A DNA stretch of 64,000 bases, taken from Scilla litardierei. Taxonomy: Eukaryota > Streptophyta > Magnoliopsida > Asparagales > Asparagaceae. Positions 55,484 to 64,000 of this stretch are shown piece by piece (position 1 is the stretch's first letter; each line of letters opens with the position of its first letter). A model generated the notes under the pieces. It did not search any database, had not been told where the DNA came from, and worked only from the letters and a program-made list of their open reading frames with translations. The stretch is taken from contig CM061138.1 in assembly GCA_030789695.1 (NCBI GenBank), forward strand, positions 14,642,214-14,706,213, written 5' to 3'. A program made the translations under genes and the position numbers.

Positions 55484-57617
55484 ATGACGAAGACATATTC
55501 AACATCTAGATACAAGATCAAGAAGTTTACAGAATAGAATAGCTTCACTATATGGTGCATGAGGGTGAAACCTATGCTCAAACACGAAGGGCTTTACAGC
55601 ATAATCATTGACAAGAAATCTATTCCAGAATCCGTCACAGACTATATGAGATCAGAGCTAGAGATGAAAGCGCACAGCGCTATTCAGATGGCACTATCAG
55701 ACAAGATCTTCTGCAAGGTTGTGAAAGAGGAGACTGCAGAGGCGTTGAGGAAAAGGCTTGAATATTTGTACCTGACTAAGTCGCCCACAGGAAGACTGTA
55801 TCTATTACAGAAGTTGTTTATGCTCAATATGAAAGATGGGACATCGTTATAGGATCATCTTGATCAACTGAATCAGTTGGTATTGGATTTGCAAGCTGTG
55901 GCAGAGAATGTAAGTGATAGTACCAAGAAATTGCACTGATTTATTCTCTATCCGAGGAGTACTCACACTTTGTCGAGACCATGACACAACGGAAGGACAA
56001 AATCTCTTTGGAGGAGATCGATACATATCTACGCTGACATGAGCTTAGAAAGAAGGTGTCGATGGGTGACACAAGTGCTGATGATCAAAATGTAGCTCTC
56101 TTTGGGGTCGTCAAGGTGGACGATCCAAATCTAGCTCCAAGTTTGGAAGACCCAAGTCCAAAGGTCAAGTTAGCAACGACCCGACATGCCATTATTGTAA
56201 GAATGCAGGACACGGGAAGAACAAGTGTCCACTGTTGAAGGTCAAGGGTAAAGAGTTTGCTCAGGCAGTAGCAGCTTTTGGATGTGCATGCATAGATGCT
56301 GATAATGGAGAAATATTGGTTGTCTTCCTCAGAAGACAATCGGGTTTCACGGATTCTTGATTCAGAGTGTGATTCCCACATAACTCCGCTACGGAGTCAT
56401 TTTGTGCCATATACTCCGAGAGATGAACCAGACGTACACATGGAGAATGGAGCTATGTCAAGAGTGGTTGGGGTCGACACAGTTCGGTTCAAGATGTAGG
56501 ATGGAGCCATTCGAACACTTACGGGTGTTAGGTATGTACAAGATTTGTAGCGGAATTTAATTTTGCTTAGAGCATTGACAGGTGTGGGGTGTTGCATAGT
56601 TCTCAAGGGATAGCGACTATGGGTGTCCAGGGGAGGTCGTTTAGTGATGGCGGCGAGGAAGATTGACAATATTTATAGGCTTCAGGGTCAGACGATGTTG
56701 AGTCAGAAGTCTGGTGCACTAGAGAGCTCTAGTGAAGGAGCGTTTGGGACTCATAGGGACGTCGTGACAGAGAAGCAAGGTCGGTTACAGGATGGATAGA
56801 ATAGCTACGATGTGCAACGAGGGATCGTCAGGAGACAGAGTTCAGGTTATATACAATGGTGGTTCAACTCCATTGTGGAGCTCAGATTGTCTACAATGAA
56901 GCAGGTGGCTTCAGGGTAGAGTTGCAGTCCTCAGGAGGATGTGTTGCTGAGCGCAAGGAGGAGTTAGGTATTCGGGTAGAGTAGTTGCAGCACATTCGTG
57001 ATCACTCACGCATGAGGTATGGGTGGCATGGCTCAAGGTGGGCGAGACATAGTTCGTCTAATAGATCATCTGGAGTGCGCAGACCCAGCAACTCAGAGAT
57101 GACTAGGAGCAATGGATCTCACAGAGATCGTGTGGTGCTATGGTGAAGTCCTATTGGAGAGTTAAATCCAAAGGCAGTGAGTTGAGGTCGTCGAAGCCGG
57201 ATGAAGACGTTGCTCACTTCATGTTTGGGGAAGGTGTTGCCCGGTGCTTCCTCAGAGGGTATATGCGGATCAACTCAGACGACTATTATGGATTGCGGTC
57301 ATGGATCGACTTCGGGTACTTTGGGAAACACAGGTTTGGTGTCAGTTCAGTCGACGATGGTGCATGAGGTCGCGCAACCTTAAAGAGAGAGATCGCCACA
57401 AGTAGGGTGGCGAGCTTGGTTCAGTTCTTCGAGCTCAAGAGATGGTTGGGCTCGAAAGGTCTCTTGGAATGTTGGTGCGCTAAAGCGCGCGGTTCCTGAT
57501 GACAGGTTAGTGTTTCCGTGATCAGTTGGAGAGGTCTAGAATCTGGGTAGAGCCGTGAAGAGCCTTTGATGACAAGGTTCGTTGGATGAATTTGAAGCAG
57601 TGTAGAGTTTGTATATA
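55484..57617 (+). pseudogene. copia-3 gag and protease, decayed pol
   Basis: Starts MTKTYSTSRYKIKKF at 55484 with a stop within 20 codons. The frame 55559-55852 carries MLKHEGLYSIIIDKKSIP and AEALRKRLEYLYLTKSPTGR, the copia gag UBN2 region. The zinc knuckle CHYCKNAGHGKNKC is at about 56185-56230. The protease start reads RILDSECDSHITPLRSHF, where the active Asp-Ser-Gly is Asp-Ser-Glu. From about 56700 it decays: fragments of the GAG-pre-integrase region are suspected, but no integrase or RT motif was found. Most of pol is missing. Confidence 0.75.
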
Positions 57618-58293
57618 TGTGCTTCAAATTTTTGTTTTGGGCTTGACACGGCAGTGCCACATTCAGCACGGTCGTGCCACATTCAACACGACTATGAAAT
57701 TCTAGACAGACTGCAATAAGGCCATGCAGCACGGCCATGTCACTAAAAACATAGTCAGCGGTAATTTCATGCATGCCCAACACGGCAGTGCTGCTTTCTA
57801 GCACGACTGTGTTGCCCCCAAATACGTGATTAAGGTTAGAGTTTTGATCTAAAACCTAATCTAATCGAACGGCAGAGATTCCACATAACCCATGGTGCTA
57901 TTTAAACCCCTCCTAAGGTTTATTTTAAAGCGAGCACGAGTCGTCATCAAGTTTCTTCTTCCTCGTGCGTCTTGGAGCATTGGGACATGAATTGGTAAGT
58001 GCCTTCTTGAGATTTCTTTGTGAAATTCATTGTAATCTTCTTCTTGTTATCTCTCCTTTCGAGTTAAGGGATTTTGGTGAGAGCTTTTGTTTCTTTTTCT
58101 TCTCTTTTGCTAAGATTTGATATCTTCATTGAGTTTTGTGAGAAGAGTTTGAACTCCAAGCTTGGAGTTATTGGTGCTCTCTTTTGTCGAATAAGATTGA
58201 AGGTGTCGTTATAATTCTCTCTAATCATATAGTAGAAACCGTCATCGGGAAGCTGGACGTAGGCGCTGTTAGCGGGCCAAACCAGGGTAAACT
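57618..58293 (+). repeat. copia-3 3' LTR (interrupted)
   Basis: Matches the 5' LTR through GGGTAAACT, then the gypsy element starts at 58294. Confidence 0.83.
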
Positions 58294-58653
58294 TGATGCG
58301 ATCATTACTTATGAGAGGAGGGGCGCAAGCATGAGGGTTCACGAGCCACGGAAGCCCAAGGAGTAAAACTGTTATGCGTACTACAAGTCAAGGAGTATTT
58401 ACTTTATACACTACGGGGTGGGAATAAAAAAGGCCAGCCTGCCCTAGTTTTGTTTATCGAATATTTTGAGTGATTGTTCTACCAATTTTTCTAGAGAGAT
58501 ATCTAGAAGAGGTTTAGACTTTTTCCTTGCAAAAGTTAGGAGAGGTAGATCTACTCTACAAAAAGAGATCCATTTATCTTATCTTATTATCTTTGAGTGT
58601 TATTCTAATAAAAATTCCTACTTTTACCCAATTTTGTGCCCTAGTTCATATCA
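58294..58653 (+). repeat. gypsy 5' LTR
   Basis: About 360 bp; its start aligns with 63828-64000. The exact 3' end is uncertain by a few bases. Confidence 0.75.
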
Positions 58654-58677
58654 AATGGGTATCAAAGCGACAGATCC

Positions 58678-60300
58678 ATGGCAAGCACAAGGACGAGGAA
58701 AAGGATCGAAGCGTTGGAAGAGAATATCGGGGCCAAGATCGTAGAACGAAAGAAAGTGATCGAGGGATTGAGGGCTGATTTGAAGGAAGATTTTAGGGCT
58801 TCGATGGAGGCAAACAAGTTAGATATGAGAAAGGAATTCAAGGATGCGATTGCTGAAGGGATAAAGGAGATCTTGAGGGCTCTTTCGCAACGAGATTCAT
58901 CATCATCCACTTCAAATCTGAATCACCAATCAGATCTGGCTTCGAAAGCGCCTCCGACAGATAAGGGAAGCATGTGATCTAGAAGGACGGAGATGTCTTG
59001 GAAGAAGGATTGGTCTTCGACGAAGAAAATCAACTCATCTTGCTTAGCGTAAAGACCCATCGACACAACAAAGTCCTAGACGAACCGCGCGAGACCGGAG
59101 GAAGGAGAACGGAGGCCTGGCGGCTGCGCCAGGGCATTCCGGCGACCCGCCAGGGCACTCAGGAAGCCCTGGCGGCTCGCCAGGGCCACCGCGAGGCCCT
59201 TGTGGCACCGAGCAAACCCGCCAGGACCCTCGCGAGCCCTGGGTGGACCGCCTGGTGATCGGAGATGCCCCAGCTGCTCATTAGGGCCATGAAGAGGGGC
59301 GAGCGGGCTTCAATGGGGACCCGGAGGGCCTCGGAAAGCGATGGGAGCACAAGCAGGGCATAGGGCCTCGTCGACATGAAGAAGATGAATCCACAGTGTT
59401 GATTTTGAGTTCGGGAGACGTCGTGGATACCGGGAGGCTGATCTTGTAGATGAAAGGGGCCAAGGGCAAGGGACGGAGTATGAAGAGTTCACGCAATACA
59501 ATGATGATGGCGATGAGGGTGCTTATGACATTGGCAAGCACGAATGGAGTGATGTCGGGCTACTAGCCAATGAGAGTGCTAGGTTTGGAGATCCCCACAG
59601 ACAGCGGCACCAGGATCGTTATGGAGGAGGGGATCTCCGTGCTGATGAGCAGATACGGAAGCTAAATGTGCACATCTTCAAATGTAGTAACGCATCTGGG
59701 TGGATCTACAAGGCGTAGAGGGTATTTTGGGATGACACGGCTGACGGAGGCGGAGAAGCTGAGGGCGATCAGGATCTGCCTAGAAGGAGAGGCATTATCA
59801 TGGTACAGGTGGATGGAGCAGGAGAGACCTACGAGGACCTGGGACGAGTTTAAGGAGATCTTGTTGCACCATTTCAGTGAGACCCAGTGGGGAGGTGCGT
59901 ACAAACAGTTGCTGCCATTAAGCAGTATAGGTCTGTGCGTGACTACATCAAGCAGTTCGAGGTGCTTGCGAGCAATGTGCACGAGATGCCAGCAGAGTCT
60001 ATGGAGGGGTTTTTCTTGGATGGGTTGAAGCATGCTATCAAGGCAGAGCTTCGTACCCATAGGCCCAGAGGATTATTTGAGCAAATGGATTTGGCACAGT
60101 TGGTGGAGGACAGACTGGCCGAGGATCGACGTACCAGAGGGACATGGGGAGGGAATTATACTCGTACTCAGGCTGTGGCAAGTGGCCAGCATGGAGCATC
60201 AGGAGGGACCGCGCCTAATGGGGAAAGGCTGGCAAGGCGAGGCTGGCGGGACCATATTAGAGGATGACATAGGCTGAGATGCGGGATAGGAGGACAAAAG
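58678..60300 (+). pseudogene. gypsy gag
   Basis: The N-terminus (58678-58977) is MASTRTRKRIEALEENIGAK followed by a charged, coiled-coil-like stretch, ending in a stop. The linker at 59090-59340 is GC-rich with repeated CGCCAGGGC hairpins. The capsid-like core reads RKLNVHIFKC and, in other frames, MTRLTEAEKLRAIRICLEGE (59720-59790). It then runs in the frame 59887-60267: VRDYIKQFEVLASNVHEMP, FFLDGLKHAIKAELRTHRP, MDLAQLVEDR. A CFKCDEK-like knuckle follows near 60303. Broken by frameshifts. Confidence 0.78.
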
Positions 60301-60950
60301 GGATGTGTTTCAAATGCGACGAGAAGTTACTCCGGGCCACAAATGTCGCAACCATGCTCTTCAAGTGTGCGAAGTATTTGAGGGAGAGGTGGAAGAGGAA
60401 GTTGTGGAGCTGGAGGCCGGGGGAGAGGTAGATGTTGAGCCACTACTTTTGGAGGCAGCAAGGGTTTCGCTCAGTTCTACAGCAGGGTTCACACAGGTCC
60501 ACACCATGAAGTTGGTAGGCAGAGTTCGATAATTGGATGTGGTGATTCTGATTGATAGTGTGGCTACACACAACTTTGTGTCCCCTAAGGTGATTGAGAA
60601 GCAGAGGCTACATCTCACTAATACGGAGGGATTTGGAGTCATGTTGGGGAATGGCAAGGTGGAGCAGAGTAGAGACATATGCAGAGATCTGACGGTGCCC
60701 ATTCAGGTGGTGTTGGTTAATGGAGACTTCCTACCCTTAGCATTGGGCAATGTTGATCTGATGTTGGGGATGCAGTGGCTTCAGACATTAGGAGAGACTA
60801 AATTCAATTGGAAGTTGTTAAAGATGGAGTTCCAAGTAGAGTGGAGGAAGGTGGTGTTGCTTGGGAACCCGAGCCTATGTTACTCATCAGTATCATATAA
60901 GACAATGGCCAAGACCCTCTAGATGAAGGGGGAAGGACTCTTAGTGGAGT
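60301..60950 (+). pseudogene. gypsy aspartic protease
   Basis: Cuts the polyprotein. The frame 60533-60922 reads DVVILIDSVATHNFVSPKVI, where the usual Asp-Ser-Gly is Asp-Ser-Val, so activity is unlikely. It continues IQVVLVNGDFLPLALGNVDL and LMLGMQWLQTLGETKFNWK, the second half of gypsy proteases. An acidic Glu/Val stretch precedes it (60361-60480). Confidence 0.78.
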
Positions 60951-62530
60951 TTCAGGGACTGGTGATGGAGGATGCAGCTGGCACGACAGAGGTGCCCATG
61001 GACGTGGAGCAGGTGCTGAGCAGTTATGGTGAGGTGTTCTTGTCTCGTAGCGGTCTTCCACCACCTGAGATCACGAGCACTCCATCGTTCTGAATGATGG
61101 AGTGCCTCCTATTAGTGTGTGTCCTTACCGGTACCCCTAGGTACGGAAGGACGAAATTAAGAGACTAATAGAGGAGATGTTGCAGGCAAGCATTATACAG
61201 CCCAGTGTCGGCCCATTTTTGAGCCCGGTGTTACTGGTAAAGAAGGACGAGAGTTGGCGCTTCTGTGTCGATTAACGGGCTCTGAATAAGGAAACTGTAC
61301 CAGACAACTTTCCTATTCCGGTAATAGGCAAGCTGTTGAACGAGCTGCATGGGGCTGCGGTGTTCTCCAAACTTAATCTGAAGTCTGGTTACCATCAGAT
61401 ACGCATGAAGGCAGAGGTCGTGCAGAAGACGGCCTGCAAGACTCACGAGAGCCATTATGAGTTCATGGTCATGCCATTTGGCTTGACAAATGCCGCCGCC
61501 GCCTTGGACAAATGCCCCCGCCACCTTCCAGACCCTGATGAATAGGGTGTTTCGACCCCTACCTGCGAAGGTTCGTGCTTGTCTTCTTCGATGATATTCT
61601 GGTTTATAGTAGATCTCTGCAGAAGCATGTAGAGCACTTGGAGGTGGTGATGAATGAGGTTCAGAAACATCAGTTACATGCGAACCGGAAGAAGTGCCTT
61701 TTCGATCAAGCGTAGGTGGGAGTACTTGGGATATATTGTGTCCACTGAGAGGTGGCTGCAGATCGGGGGAAGATTGCCGCTATGCTGGATTGGCCTCAGC
61801 CTATGACTTTGTGAGACTTGCGAGGATTCCTTGGACTGACAAGGTACTATCAGAGATTCGTTAGCGGTATGGGATTATTGCATGGCAGTTAACGGAGCAG
61901 CTGAAGAATGATAGTTTTAATTGGGGGGAGGCTACCAGAGCATTTGAGGCCCTTAAGCGGGCTATGATGACGGTTCCAGTCCTAGCACTGCCTGATTTCA
62001 GCAAACTGTTTGTCGTAGAGTCGGATGCGTCAGGATATGGGTTGGAGGCCGTCCTGATGCAGGAGCAGAGACCCATTGCTTACTTCAGCTAGGTGTTGTC
62101 CGCCAAAGCACGGCTGAAGTCTGTTTACGAGAGAGAGCTGATGGTGATTGTCCTTGTGGTGCAGAAGTGGCAACCCTACTTTGCAGGGCATTTATAGTGA
62201 GGACAGATCAGCGGAGCCTGAAATAGATACTGGAGCAGTGCATGGTAGCGGAAGAGCACCAATAGTGGTTGTCTAAGTTGAGCGGGTACAAGTTTGAGGT
62301 ACACTACAAACCCGACTTAGAGAACAAGGCGGCAGATGCGCTATCTCGTAGGGATGAGGGGGTACAGGTTTTGGCTATCTCGGGGCCAGTTGTGCTTAGT
62401 AGGGATTCCCTCTTACGAGAGATTGAGGGTGACATGGAACTGCGGCAGATTCGGGAAGCACTTGCATAGAGCTCGAGTGACTACCCCGATTACTAAGTAG
62501 ATGATGGGAAGCTGTTGTTTAGAGAGCGTT
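60951..62530 (+). pseudogene. gypsy reverse transcriptase and RNase H
   Basis: RT motifs: [52 protein letters not shown] (catalytic Asp replaced by Asn in DLKSGY) and [11 protein letters not shown]. After a short duplication and shift near 61500-61535, VFFDDILVYSRSLQKH carries the second catalytic pair. RNase H: pieces at 61960-62180, then MSKLSGYKFEVHYKPDLENK and AADALSRRDEG at 62269-62370. Many stops, several of them TAG in place of tryptophan or glutamine codons. Confidence 0.8.
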
Positions 62531-63766
62531 TGGTAATTCCACGGGGGTCGTCGCACATTCCACTCCTTTTTCGGGAGTTCCACAGCAGCGCGGTGGGAGG
62601 ACATTTGGGGGTACCCGACGTACCAGCGGATGGCACGAGAGCTTTATTGGCCGGGTATGCTGAAGGATGTGGCTCAGCGGGTGGCAAGTTGTGACGTTTG
62701 CCAACGTCATAAGTACCAGGTGACAGCTCCCGCGGGACTATTACAGCCATTGGCACTACCAGATAGGGTGTGAGGATATTTCGATGGACTTTATCGATGG
62801 GCTCCGAAGTCTGAGGGGTTTACGGTCATTTTTGTTGTGGTGGATCGCCTAAGCAAATACGCTCATTTCGTGCCTCTGCGACATCCCTTCACGACGACGG
62901 TTGCAGCAGCATTTCTGAAGGAGGTTATTCAGCTACACGGGTATCCAGCTTCCATTGTCTCCGACAGGGACAAGATCTTCATGAGCAACTTTTGGAAGGA
63001 GCTGTTCAGGATGCAAGGGACCGCTCTCAGGCGGAGCACAGCCTACCATCCCGAGACCGACGGGCAGACGGAGGTGGTAAATAGGAGCTTGAAGACCTAC
63101 TTACGGTGTTTTGCATTGGAGTCACCTAGGCAGTGTGCGACATGTCTATCTTGGGCAGAATATTGGTACATCTTGTATCATTCTGCAGCACAGATGACTC
63201 CATTCAAGATCTTGTATGGCAGAGATCATCCGCACTTGGTTCATTATAGGCGGGACGCTACACCGGTGTCTGAGTTGGAGCAGCAGTTGACGGAGCATGA
63301 TAGAGTGATGGAGTTGAAGCAACATCTGAGGCGGGCCCAGCAGATCATGAAGGGTAAGGCTGATAAGGACCGTAAGGATGTGGAGTTCGAGGTGTGAGAC
63401 ATGATATATTTGAAGTTGCGTCCTCACAGGCAGAGTTCAGTAGTGCAGAGGCGTAACGCCAAGCTAGCAACACGCTACTATTGCCCTTACGAGATTGAGG
63501 CTAGGGTAGGAAAGGTAGCTTACAGCCTGCGGTTGCCTTCTACTTCTGCTATAAATTCAGTATTCCATGTGTCGCAGTTGCGGAAGACGATTGGAGACCA
63601 TTCAGCGTCAGCTGCCTTGCCACATATGTTGACAGATGACATGGAGGTACTGCTAGAGCCAGATGTGGTCATGGGGATGGGCCAGATTCGACCGGGATCC
63701 TCAGAGGTGCTGATTCAGTGGAGTGGGCTACCAGATCATGAGGCGACTGGGAGCCTTTCGATATGA
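62531..63766 (+). pseudogene. gypsy integrase with C-terminal chromodomain
   Basis: Integrase inserts the cDNA. The zinc part near 62680-62720 reads CDVCQRHKYQ. The core in 62837-63397 has MVDRLSKYAHFVPLRHPFTT, IVSDRDKIFMSNFWKELF (second Asp) and TAYHPETDGQTEVVNRSLK (Glu). The GPY/F-type segment KLATRYYCPYEIEARVGKVA follows in 63401-63766, then VFHVSQLRKTIGDHSA and the chromodomain VLIQWSGLPDHEAT. A one-base shift then moves WEPFDMIFKKFPNFHLEDK into another frame. Chromodomains steer integration to marked chromatin. Confidence 0.85.
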
Positions 63767-63827
63767 TCTTCAAGAAGTTTCCAAACTTCCACCTTGAGGA
63801 CAAAGTGGCACTTTTGGGAAAGAGTAA

Positions 63828-64000
63828 TGATGTGATCATTACTTATGAGGGGATGAGGATGCGCAAGGATGATGTTCACGAGCTGAAAGCCCATGGAGTA
63901 AAACCGCTATGCGAACTACAAGTCAGAGAGTATTTACTTTATGCACTACGGGGTGTGAATAAAAGAGGCCAACATGCCCTAATTTTGTTTATCGAATATT
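63828..64000 (+). repeat. gypsy 3' LTR (start only)
   Basis: TGATGTGATCATTACTTATG, matching 58294 onward; runs off the window. Confidence 0.8.

Larger units (their letters stand above)
54586..58293 (+). mobile_element. copia-3: Ty1/copia retrotransposon, truncated pol
   Basis: 5' LTR 54586-55445, primer site TGGTATCAAAGC at 55448-55459, gag-protease remnants 55484-56700, a decayed stretch to 57617, and a 3' LTR from 57618. At 58293 the 3' LTR is broken by the gypsy element; the rest should reappear beyond the window after a second AAACT (58289-58293). The LTRs hold GCACGGTCGTG-type palindromes (54616-54785 and 57645-57812). Confidence 0.82.
58294..64000 (+). mobile_element. chromodomain Ty3/gypsy retrotransposon (3' LTR cut by window end)
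   Basis: 5' LTR 58294-58653, 3' LTR from 63828; both start TGATGYGATCATTACTTATG and share AGAGTATTTACTTTAT-type phrases. Primer site TGGGTATCAAAGC at 58656. Order: gag, protease, RT, RNase H, integrase, chromodomain. This order and the C-terminal chromodomain place it among chromoviruses. A polypurine-type TTTTGGGAAAGAGTAA precedes the 3' LTR. Coding sequence has many stops. Confidence 0.88.

Overview
The window is nuclear DNA of a flowering plant. It holds two plant gene families, a receptor-like kinase with intact GT-AG introns and a subtilisin-like protease relic. Most of the remaining sequence is plant transposable elements: an L1-type LINE with an RNase H domain, Ty1/copia, Athila-like and chromodomain Ty3/gypsy elements, miniature LTR elements (TRIMs), hAT elements and a tRNA-related SINE. 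There is no bacterial-style gene packing, rRNA gene or CRISPR array. The species cannot be named from the sequence.

Layout. 1-1657: the 5' end of a minus-strand copia element inside the right end of a hAT element. 2438-8352: a near full-length minus-strand LINE with a 19-bp target duplication. 8636-16224: a minus-strand subtilase relic cut in two by a 6.3-kb hAT element (8966-15289). That hAT has itself received a solo LTR (11265-14037) and a small SINE (14904-15020). 16588-46455: the last three exons of a minus-strand receptor-like kinase. The intron between the last two exons is about 29 kb. It is filled by copia-A (18314-39876), which carries a solo LTR in its gag region and a 13.8-kb Athila-like element (25523-39329) in its 3' LTR. 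The Athila-like element in turn carries two non-autonomous hAT elements. The same intron also holds an LTR element with unusual content (40229 to about 43000) and a TRIM (43895-46125). 46456-64000: the presumed next intron upstream, with copia-2 (47112-53026, minus strand, same family as copia-A), a TRIM (about 53037-53902), copia-3 (from 54586) and a chromodomain gypsy element (from 58294) inserted in the copia-3 3' LTR and running off the window.

How the parts relate. Only the kinase looks functional: its three exons join in frame with canonical splice sites and keep the HRD, DFG and PE-type motifs. The transposon genes all carry stops, frameshifts or deletions. The nesting gives a clear insertion order: kinase intron, then copia-A, then Athila-like element, then hAT elements; and subtilase, then hAT, then solo LTR and SINE.

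Most unusual signals: (1) two diverged solo LTRs share a short two-exon reading frame with the same intron phase and the same LPAED-stop ending; (2) 10-14-base palindromes recur many times inside unrelated LTR families; (3) the LTR element near 40.2-43.0 kb carries acidic and duplicated sequences that I cannot assign to any retroelement domain.
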